From: Dichelobacter nodosus
GTDB lineage: Bacteria > Pseudomonadota > Gammaproteobacteria > Beggiatoales > Beggiatoaceae
Reading direction: 5' to 3'
Assembly: GCA_020720085.1 (NCBI GenBank)
Contig: DYPE01000010.1
Location: 1 to 42,429, forward strand
DNA: 42,429 bases
Under the pieces are notes generated by a model. That model searched no databases. It was given only the letters and a program-made list of their open reading frames with translations, and was not told the origin of the DNA. A program made the position numbers and the translations under genes. The first letter of the stretch is position 1. Every line of letters starts with the position of its first letter. Positions 8,982 to 16,013 of the stretch are shown in pieces.

Positions 8982-10325
8982 CTAACGTTCGCGCAAAGCG
9001 CGTTGTGATATGTGCGTTACTGGCGCAGTAAGGTATTCCCACACCGTGCGCGCGCCAATGATAATGTCCACGGACACCACCATGCCAGGCAAAATGGGCA
9101 GCGACAGTGGTTTTCCTTGTGCATTGCCGGTTTGTATGGTCTGGTGGGCTGTGGTTAGCCGCACCAAATAATACTGGCCGCCGTGCTCGTCATTCAAACT
9201 GTCCGCGCTGATGTGATCCAGACGGGCAGACAGGCCACCGTACCAGGCGTATTCATAGGCAGTGAAGGTAATCATCGCGGTTTGGCCGGGGTATAAAAAG
9301 CCAATGTCTGCGGGTTGCACACGCGCTTCAATCAATAAGTTATCTTCGCTGGGCACGATTTCGACCAAGTCCATGCCGGGCTGCACTACGCCGCCCAGCG
9401 TGGTAAGGTTCAGCCGCTTTACCGTGCCCGCTACCGGGGAACGCACCGTGGCGCGGCTGACCCGATCCGCTAAAGCCGGGCGTTTTTCCAGCAGTCCGGC
9501 TAATGTGGCGCGCGCTTCATTGCGTTGCTCAAGCAGCCGCCCGCGCAACGCGGTTTGCCATTCGCGCATTTTTTGGCGCACTTCCGCCGCTTCGGCTTCA
9601 ACGCGGGGAATGCCGGCTTGCAAGGTTTGCTGGCGACCTTCCAATTCGCCAGTTTCGCGCTCCAGGCGTAGCAGTTCTATTTCCGATAGCACGCCTTCTT
9701 TGACCAGCGGGCGTGAAATATTGAGTTCTTTTTGCGCCAAACCTACATTACGCGCCACTTGCTTTTGTTGTGCGCGCAATTCCGCTAAAGCGTGTTCTTT
9801 TTGCGTAAGCTGGGCTTCCCACGCGGACTGGGCATCGGCCCATTCTTGGCGGTGAGCGGCGAATAATTCCGCCTCAGCCGTTGGCAGTGCGGGCGTGGTT
9901 TCTGTTGGCGCATTCTCTTTGCCGCGCGCTTGCGTCCATGCCAATTCCGCGTCCAAGCGCGCCATCTTGGCTTGCAATGTCAGGCGTTGTTGTTCGGTTT
10001 CGCCATATTCGGCACTAAAATAGGTGGTGTCCAGCAACAATAAAGGCTGTCCCTGGGTCACATGGCTGCCTTCTTGCACCAGCAGTTCAGCCAGAATACC
10101 GCCTTCTAAATTTTGTACCACTTGAATTTGGCGGGCGGGAATTACCTTGCCGCTGCCTCGCACCACCTGATCCACTACAGTCCAGCGCGCCCACACGATA
10201 AACACAACCAGCAGCAGAATGCACAACCACAGCAAACTATGCGGAAAACGGTAAGCCCAAGCGTTGGCTAAAGCGGTGGCGGGGTGGGGCGCAAGCGCGT
10301 TAATAGGCTTGGAATACAAGCGCAT
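8982..10325 (-). CDS. HlyD-family type I secretion membrane fusion protein
   Basis: A 447-residue inner-membrane-anchored periplasmic adaptor. A short cytoplasmic tail precedes one transmembrane helix (about 29-46). The first half of a lipoyl/biotinyl-like domain follows (VQNLEGGILAELLVQEGSHV, about 69-88), then a long alpha-helical hairpin rich in Ala, Glu and Gln (about 110-275), then the second lipoyl half and beta-barrel (RSPVAGTVKRLNLTTLGGVV onward). These adaptors link an ABC exporter to a TolC-type channel. Neither partner is adjacent, so it is an orphan in this window; the exporter may lie elsewhere. The ComEA-like gene is upstream with a hairpin between, so co-transcription is uncertain. 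Confidence 0.9.
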   Translation of the reverse strand: MRLYSKPINALAPHPATALANAWAYRFPHSLLWLCILLLVVFIVWARWTVVDQVVRGSGKVIPARQIQVVQNLEGGILAELLVQEGSHVTQGQPLLLLDTTYFSAEYGETEQQRLTLQAKMARLDAELAWTQARGKENAPTETTPALPTAEAELFAAHRQEWADAQSAWEAQLTQKEHALAELRAQQKQVARNVGLAQKELNISRPLVKEGVLSEIELLRLERETGELEGRQQTLQAGIPRVEAEAAEVRQKMREWQTALRGRLLEQRNEARATLAGLLEKRPALADRVSRATVRSPVAGTVKRLNLTTLGGVVQPGMDLVEIVPSEDNLLIEARVQPADIGFLYPGQTAMITFTAYEYAWYGGLSARLDHISADSLNDEHGGQYYLVRLTTAHQTIQTGNAQGKPLSLPILPGMVVSVDIIIGARTVWEYLTAPVTHISQRALRER

Positions 10326-10379
10326 GGCAGAGTGAACGAGGGCGGCTCATTGGGCGAGGACAAACTACCGCCCCTACCC

Positions 10380-10410
10380 GGACTGGCAATCCAGCACAGA
10401 CTGCCAGTCC
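10380..10410. terminator. Stem-loop between the ComEA-like and HlyD genes
   Basis: GGACTGGCA (10380-10388) and TGCCAGTCC (10402-10410) form a perfect 9-bp stem with a 13-base loop, 24 bases beyond the ComEA-like stop codon. There is no clear U-tract on the minus strand, so it is either a weak terminator or a dispersed palindrome; the adjacent GTAGGGGCGG motif also recurs near 20034. Confidence 0.45.
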
Positions 10411-10433
10411 ACCCTTAACATAGTTAAGCGACT

Positions 10434-10931
10434 TCACTGTTCTGATTTCTTGTCCTGTGCATTGTCTCCCTTTTTATCTTGCTCCTTATTGTCGCCGTCC
10501 TTTTTACTGTCTTCTTTTTTATCTTTACCCTTGTTGCCACTGTCTTTTTTGTCTTCTGCATTATCGCTGTCTTGTTGACTTTCTTCTTTATTTTTTCCCT
10601 TGCTGCTGCCTTTTTTACCCTCTTCCGCAGGTGGCAACGTCATTCCGACGGCTGATTTGCCAGAAATTAAAAGATTGTCGCGATTTTTTTCAACCAGCTT
10701 GGGGCCAACACCAGGCACATCAAGAAAGTCCTTCAAATCCTTAAAATTACCATTTGCTGCCCGCCATTCAACAATGGCTTGTGCCTTTTTCGGGCCTACG
10801 CCAATTAAATTTTCCTGCAACGCTTGCGCATTCGCTTGGTTAATGTCCACAGGATCCCCCCATGAAATCATGGGATATAATAGCAACGCCAACAGCCAGC
10901 TCGATTTTTTGACAAAACGAATCAAATACAT
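10434..10931 (-). CDS. ComEA-like helix-hairpin-helix protein with charged tail
   Basis: A 165-residue exported protein. The signal peptide (about 1-25, ending ISWG) leads into a ComEA-type double helix-hairpin-helix domain (VDINQANAQALQ, IGVGPKKAQAIVEWR, FLDVPGVGPKLVEKN; about 28-90) that binds DNA without sequence specificity. In competent bacteria ComEA pulls incoming DNA into the periplasm. The last 60 residues are almost entirely Lys, Asp, Glu, Ser, Gly, Asn and Gln in KKxD-type repeats, unusual for a simple ComEA; such a tail may be disordered. The ATG at 10931 has AGGAGG about six bases upstream. No other competence genes are nearby. Confidence 0.85.
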   Translation of the reverse strand: MYLIRFVKKSSWLLALLLYPMISWGDPVDINQANAQALQENLIGVGPKKAQAIVEWRAANGNFKDLKDFLDVPGVGPKLVEKNRDNLLISGKSAVGMTLPPAEEGKKGSSKGKNKEESQQDSDNAEDKKDSGNKGKDKKEDSKKDGDNKEQDKKGDNAQDKKSEQ

Positions 10932-11178
10932 ATAAACCTCCTGATCACTTTAACATGGAAAATAACCGATTGGCGCGTTGCGCCAGGTCAAACTGACGTA
11001 AGATCGGCGAAATCAGGCTGTTTGTCAATAGGGCGTGTGCTTACCCTCTCAACAGGTGCGGTTCTGGATGAAAAACACCGCAAAAGCGTGCAACGCCGCG
11101 TCCTGGCATGAAAACCATGCATTAGGTTGGGAATGGCTGTTGCCACACAAGCGTTTCGCGTCCACGCTGGGCTAAGGG

Positions 11179-11184
11179 TATAAT
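11179..11184 (+). promoter_or_regulatory. Probable -10 element of the aceE promoter
   Basis: A perfect TATAAT lies 59 bases before the aceE ATG in the 311-base gap between the ComEA-like gene and aceE. The best -35 is poor (TTTCGC, 19-base spacing), so an activator or an extended -10 may be needed. The rest of the gap (10932-11178) shows no supported gene; short open frames there lack coding signatures. Confidence 0.45.
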
Positions 11185-11242
11185 TGCGCGTAGCAGCCGC
11201 CAATGGCTTTACAATTGTTGCATTTTTTAAGGAAGCAAAATT

Positions 11243-13909
11243 ATGGTCAAGCGTGTAAATGAAAAAGTGGATTTAGACCCGGAAGAAACCCAAGAATGGC
11301 TGGAAGCGCTGGATTCAGTGCTGGCGCAGGATGGCGTGGAGCGCGCGCATTTTCTGCTGGAAGCGCTGATTGAAAAAGCGCGCCGCTCGGGCGCATATTT
11401 GCCGTATACCGCCAATACTGCGTATGTCAATACCATTCCGCCGCATCTGGAAGAACGCACCAGCGGCGACACCGAAATCGAATGGCGGTTGCGTTCTTAT
11501 GTGCGCTGGAACGCACTGGCCATGGTGGTGCGCGCCAACCGCATCAGCACGGAATTGGGTGGACACATCGCCTCATTCGCCTCAGCAGCCACGTTGTACG
11601 ACGTTGGATTTAATCATTTTTTCCGTGCGCCCAGCCATTCCCACGGCGGTGACTTGGTGTATTTCCAAGGCCATTCTGCACCGGGCATTTACGCCCGCGC
11701 CTTTTTGGAAGGCCGCATCAGTGAAGCGCAAATGGAAAATTTCCGCCAGGAAGTGGACGGCAACGGTTTGTCCTCGTACCCCCATCCCTGGCTGATGCCG
11801 GATTTTTGGCAATTTCCCACTGTGTCCATGGGCTTGGGGCCAATCCAGGCGTTGTATCAGGCGCGTTTCATGAAATACTTGCATGATCGCGGCGTTGCCA
11901 ACACCGAAGGTCGCAAAGTATGGGCGTTTCTGGGCGACGGCGAAATGGACGAACCAGAATCGCTGGGCGCGATTACACTGGCCGCGCGCGAAAAATTGGA
12001 TAATCTCATTTTTGTCATCAACTGCAACCTGCAACGGTTAGACGGCCCAGTGCGCGGCAACGCCAGCATCGTCCAGGAACTGGAAGCCGCATTTCGTGGT
12101 GCGGGCTGGAACGTGATTAAAGTGCTGTGGGGATCGTACTGGGATCCGTTGTTTGCCACCGACACCCAGGGCCTGCTGCGCCTGCGCATGGAAGAATGCG
12201 TGGACGGCGAGTATCAAAATTACAAAGCCAAGGGCGGCGCGTATACGCGCGAGCATTTTTTCGGTAAATATCCTGAGCTTAAACGCATGGTGGCCAACAT
12301 GAGCGACCAGGACATCTGGCGCTTGAACCGTGGCGGTCATGATCCGCACAAAGTCTATGCCGCGTATGCGGCAGCGGTGAAGCATACTGGCCAGCCCACG
12401 GTGATTCTGGCCAAGACCGTGAAAGGCTATGGCATGGGCGGCGCGGGCGAAAGCCTAAATCCCACCCATCAACAGAAAAAAATGGGCACCGACGAATTGC
12501 GCGCATTCCGCGACCGTTTCAATGTGCCCATTGCCGATGCAGACATCGCCAACGCGCCGTTTTACAAACCCGCAGACGACAGCCCGGAGATGCAATACCT
12601 GCACGCGCGCCGCCGCGAGTTGGGCGGCTATTTACCCAGCCGCCGCCGCACTGCCTCGCCGTTGGAAATTCCGCCGTTGTCCACATTTGACGCCTTGCTC
12701 AAAGGCAGTGGCGACCGCGAAATGTCCACCACCATGGCTTTTGTGCGCGTGCTCACCCAACTGACCAAGGACAAGTCCATCGGCAAAAACGTCGTACCCA
12801 TTGTGCCCGACGAAGCGCGCACGTTTGGCATGGAAGGCATGTTCCGCCAACTGGGCATTTACGCCTCGCAAGGCCAATTGTACGAACCTGTGGATTCCGA
12901 CCAAGTGATGTACTATCGCGAATCCAAGGACGGCCAAATTTTAGAAGAAGGCATTAATGAAGCTGGCGCAATGTCGTCGTGGATTGCTGCTGCCACCGCA
13001 TACAGCGCGCATGGCGTCAACATGATTCCGTTTTACATTTACTACTCCATGTTCGGCTTCCAGCGCGTGGGCGATCTGGCCTGGGCTGCGGGCGATTTGC
13101 GCGCGCGCGGCTTTCTCATCGGCGGCACTGCCGGGCGCACCACGCTGGCGGGCGAAGGGTTGCAACACCAAGATGGCCACAGCCATGTGCTGGCCAGCAC
13201 CATTCCCAACTGCGTGAGTTACGACCCGGCTTTTGCCTATGAAGTGGCGGTGATTGTACAAGACGGCCTGCGCCGCATGTACAAAGAGCAAGAAAGCGTG
13301 TTCTACTACATCACCGTGATGAATGAAAACCATCTTCATCCAGCCATGCCAGCAGGCGTGGAATCCGGTATCATTCAGGGCATGTATTTATTGCAGGAAG
13401 GCGGCAACCAACCGCTACGCACGCAATTGCTGGGCAGCGGCGCGATTCTGCGCGAAGCCATGGAAGCCGCCACCCTGTTGGCGCGCGATTGGGGCGTGGC
13501 AGCGGACATTTGGAGCGTGACCAGCTTCAATGAGTTGGCGCGCGAAGGCCGCCGCGTTGCGCGCTGGAATTTATTCCACCCCGAAGCAGCGCAGCGTGAA
13601 GCCTACGTCACCCGCTGCTTGCAAGGCCGCCACGGCCCAGCCATCGCGGCCACGGACTATATCAAAACCTACGCGGACCAAATCCGCGCATTTGTGCCCA
13701 TGCCGTATATTGTACTGGGCACGGACGGCTTTGGCCGCAGTGACAGCCGCAAGAAATTGCGTCGCTTCTTTGAAGTAGACCGTTATTACATTACGCTGGC
13801 CGCACTCAAAGCACTGGCTGATCAAGGCGCATTGCCCCCTGCCACCGTTACGCAGGCCATGCAAATGTATCACCTTGACCCGGAAAAACCCGCGCCCGAA
13901 ACGGTGTAG
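11243..13909 (+). CDS. aceE: Pyruvate dehydrogenase E1 component, homodimeric type
   Basis: This 888-residue cytoplasmic enzyme is the thiamine-diphosphate-dependent E1 of the pyruvate dehydrogenase complex. It decarboxylates pyruvate and acetylates the lipoyl groups of E2. The length matches the E. coli enzyme (887). The ThDP motif starts at GDGEMDEPES (about 231-240) and runs to the INCNLQRLDGPVRGN segment. The E1 glutamate that activates the cofactor corresponds to the Glu in EGINEAGAMSSW (about 573). AAGGAAG upstream supports the ATG at 11243. aceF (E2) and lpd (E3), often downstream in proteobacteria, are absent; a strong hairpin follows at once, so aceE is transcribed alone here. Confidence 0.97.
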   Translation: MVKRVNEKVDLDPEETQEWLEALDSVLAQDGVERAHFLLEALIEKARRSGAYLPYTANTAYVNTIPPHLEERTSGDTEIEWRLRSYVRWNALAMVVRANRISTELGGHIASFASAATLYDVGFNHFFRAPSHSHGGDLVYFQGHSAPGIYARAFLEGRISEAQMENFRQEVDGNGLSSYPHPWLMPDFWQFPTVSMGLGPIQALYQARFMKYLHDRGVANTEGRKVWAFLGDGEMDEPESLGAITLAAREKLDNLIFVINCNLQRLDGPVRGNASIVQELEAAFRGAGWNVIKVLWGSYWDPLFATDTQGLLRLRMEECVDGEYQNYKAKGGAYTREHFFGKYPELKRMVANMSDQDIWRLNRGGHDPHKVYAAYAAAVKHTGQPTVILAKTVKGYGMGGAGESLNPTHQQKKMGTDELRAFRDRFNVPIADADIANAPFYKPADDSPEMQYLHARRRELGGYLPSRRRTASPLEIPPLSTFDALLKGSGDREMSTTMAFVRVLTQLTKDKSIGKNVVPIVPDEARTFGMEGMFRQLGIYASQGQLYEPVDSDQVMYYRESKDGQILEEGINEAGAMSSWIAAATAYSAHGVNMIPFYIYYSMFGFQRVGDLAWAAGDLRARGFLIGGTAGRTTLAGEGLQHQDGHSHVLASTIPNCVSYDPAFAYEVAVIVQDGLRRMYKEQESVFYYITVMNENHLHPAMPAGVESGIIQGMYLLQEGGNQPLRTQLLGSGAILREAMEAATLLARDWGVAADIWSVTSFNELAREGRRVARWNLFHPEAAQREAYVTRCLQGRHGPAIAATDYIKTYADQIRAFVPMPYIVLGTDGFGRSDSRKKLRRFFEVDRYYITLAALKALADQGALPPATVTQAMQMYHLDPEKPAPETV

Positions 13910-13912
13910 TGT

Positions 13913-13942
13913 TTGGCAGCCCGCCGTTGGGCGGGCTGCCAA
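13913..13942 (+). terminator. Strong hairpin after aceE
   Basis: TTGGCAGCCCGCC and GGCGGGCTGCCAA pair perfectly over 13 bp around a GTTG loop, starting 4 bases after the aceE stop. No uridine tract follows, so it may be a stabilising or Rho-assisted 3' end rather than a classic intrinsic terminator. Confidence 0.65.
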
Positions 13943-14142
13943 CGTACTGGAACGCGGCAACGCGCTGGAGATAACCGTTTAGTCTTCCTAACAAATTATA
14001 CACGTATGAGTATTATGGCATAATTGGGGCGCGGCTATTTTTGGCCTGGCTGTTCAGAAGGGCGCCGTGATCTTATCAAGCGCAACCACCCCACGATGAT
14101 GTGTGCAAACAAGGAAAAGAAATTAAATAGATGGAGCCAACC

Positions 14143-15042
14143 ATGCAAACCTCATCAAGAAAACTCATCAGCTTTGACTGGGCAATGAAGAAAATTCTGC
14201 GCAACAAAGCCAACTTCGGAATTTTAGAAGGATTTTTATCTGAACTATTGTTTACTGATATTCAGATTCTTGAAATTTTGGAAAGCGAATCTAATAAAGA
14301 AACTGAAGATAATAAATTTAATCGTGTTGATATTAAAGTCAAAGACCACAATCAGAAGATTTATATTATAGAAGTGCAATTTTCGCGTGAATTAGACTAT
14401 TTGCAGCGAATTCTCTATGCAAGCTCTAAAGTAATCATCGAGCATTTACCCAAAGGCGCGCCTTATTCTGATATCAGCAAGGTTATTTCTGTCAATATTC
14501 TGCATTTTGATTTAGGCAAAGGAGATGACTACATTTATTATGGCACCACGCGCTTTATTGGCTTGCATAACAGAGCCGAATTAGAGTTGAGCACAGAACA
14601 GAAAAACTTATACGCTGCACAGAAAATCGCTGATTTATATCCAGAATATTATTTAATTGAACTACGCAATTTCACTGGCACGGCAAGAGACACCTTAGAC
14701 GAATGGATTTATTTCCTTAAAAATGAAGAGATTAAGGAAGGCTTCACCGCCAAGGGACTCAAGGAGGCCCAAAAAACACTGGATGTATTAAAAATGAACT
14801 CCCAAGAACGCCTGGCGTATGAACGCCATCAAGAAGAATTGCATTATCAAGCCAGTATGTACCAATCCACTTATATCTTAGGACAATTGGAGGGCCGGGC
14901 AGAAGGTTGGGAACAAGGCAGGGCTGAAGGCAGGGCAGAAGGCGTGTTGTCCACGGCAAGAACCATGAAAAAGATTGGGTTGCCAACGCAAACCATTGCC
15001 GAGGCTACCGGCTTGTCCGTCGCTGAAGTAGAGATTTTGTAA
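14143..15042 (+). CDS. Rpn-family recombination-promoting nuclease (PD-(D/E)XK)
   Basis: A 299-residue protein of the Rpn/YhgA-like family, often annotated as a putative transposase. These are PD-(D/E)XK DNA endonucleases linked to horizontal transfer and RecA-independent recombination. The N-terminus LISFDWAMKKILRNKANFGI is typical. The nuclease core appears as NRVDIKVKDHNQKIYIIEVQ, with the catalytic D and ExQ motif. The C-terminus has EG-rich repeats (AEGWEQGRAEGRAEG) and a short helix IAEATGLSVAEVEIL, as in many relatives. The ATG at 14143 has GGAG six bases before it; an in-frame ATG at 14131 is possible. The gene is more AT-rich than aceE, consistent with transfer. Confidence 0.85.
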   Translation: MQTSSRKLISFDWAMKKILRNKANFGILEGFLSELLFTDIQILEILESESNKETEDNKFNRVDIKVKDHNQKIYIIEVQFSRELDYLQRILYASSKVIIEHLPKGAPYSDISKVISVNILHFDLGKGDDYIYYGTTRFIGLHNRAELELSTEQKNLYAAQKIADLYPEYYLIELRNFTGTARDTLDEWIYFLKNEEIKEGFTAKGLKEAQKTLDVLKMNSQERLAYERHQEELHYQASMYQSTYILGQLEGRAEGWEQGRAEGRAEGVLSTARTMKKIGLPTQTIAEATGLSVAEVEIL

Positions 15043-15176
15043 ACGTATCTACTTTGAATTTGTTAAAAATATTAGCAACAACGCCGCTGCCGGCTGTTCA
15101 TGCCTGGCAGTGCTCTGCAAGTTTTGCGTGAACCTATCGGCGTTTGAATGATTTTAACTATCTTAAGGAATATCCC

Positions 15177-16007
15177 ATGGGAACTTATCTAAAAGCTGCG
15201 TTTTACCACCGTGTTACTGTGCCCGGATTGGGCGCTATGCCACTAAATTTCATGGCAGTCGTGGCGTTTTTAATTCTCGGCGCTGCGGAATGGCTGCGTT
15301 TTGGCCACTTTGGCTTCTGGCTGCTGGGATTGGGGCTGGAAACTGCTTACCTGGTATTTTTGAGTACCCATCCGGTGTTCCAATCTGTAGTGGATGCAAT
15401 GGCTGGTGAACAAGACCTGGCGCAAGAACTCCAGCAAGCAGAGCAGCGACGCCAGCAATTGATTGAGCGCCTCACGCCGGACGGTCAGAAAAAATTCCAT
15501 GCGCTGGCCAAGCAGGCTGCAAAAGTGACACAACTGGAGCGCGCCAGCGGCACCAAGGAATATTTGATTAAGGCCAATTGGGAAGCATTGCAAAAATTGT
15601 TGTGGATGTATTTGAAATTATTGACCGCGTGGCAAAATTTACAAGACTCCGAGCATGAAGAAAAAGAGGCGCAGGTAAAAAAACAATTGGCTAAATTGGA
15701 TCATACGCTAGAGGATCAGGCGCTATCCGCCACACTGCGCGACTCCCATCTGGCCACGCGCGAAATTTTGCAAAAACGTTTGCAGGGCTTTGCCCAGCGC
15801 GAAGAATTTTTGGCCAAGCTGGACAATGACATGGCGCGGATAGAAGCGCAAATGGAATTGGCAGTGGAGAACGCAGCCATGAACGGCCATGGTCAGGTGC
15901 TTTCTGACGAAATTGACACCGTAAGTTCGTTTTTGCGCGAAATGCAGCAAGATTTTTATGGCGACTCGCGCGATGCCATTGCGGATTTAGATAAGTTGTA
16001 CCGGTAA
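15177..16007 (+). CDS. Membrane protein with long coiled-coil cytoplasmic region
   Basis: A 276-residue protein I do not recognise as a named family. Two hydrophobic segments lie at about 21-37 and 42-62 near the N-terminus. The remainder (about 75-276) is charged and helical, with heptad-like stretches rich in Gln, Glu, Lys and Leu (for example AQELQQAEQRRQQLIERL). Its stop is six bases before the ATG of the REC-PAS-PAS-GGDEF-EAL gene, so the two are almost certainly co-transcribed and translationally linked. It may anchor or modulate that protein at the membrane (inference). AAGGA about eight bases upstream supports the ATG at 15177; an earlier in-frame ATG at 15144 lacks one. Confidence 0.75.
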   Translation: MGTYLKAAFYHRVTVPGLGAMPLNFMAVVAFLILGAAEWLRFGHFGFWLLGLGLETAYLVFLSTHPVFQSVVDAMAGEQDLAQELQQAEQRRQQLIERLTPDGQKKFHALAKQAAKVTQLERASGTKEYLIKANWEALQKLLWMYLKLLTAWQNLQDSEHEEKEAQVKKQLAKLDHTLEDQALSATLRDSHLATREILQKRLQGFAQREEFLAKLDNDMARIEAQMELAVENAAMNGHGQVLSDEIDTVSSFLREMQQDFYGDSRDAIADLDKLYR

Positions 16008-16013
16008 TTGGCT

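Noticed and set aside
9262-9855. 197-codon plus-strand open frame opposite the HlyD gene
   Set aside because: It is Ser/Arg/Ala-rich shadow coding opposite a clear coiled-coil adaptor gene.
11582-12034. Antisense open frames within aceE, such as this 150-codon one
   Set aside because: They follow the codon structure of aceE and show no protein family features.
15060-15125. Imperfect CTGCC/GGCAG hairpin after the Rpn nuclease gene
   Set aside because: The stem is short, interrupted and has a long loop, so it is not strong enough to call a terminator.
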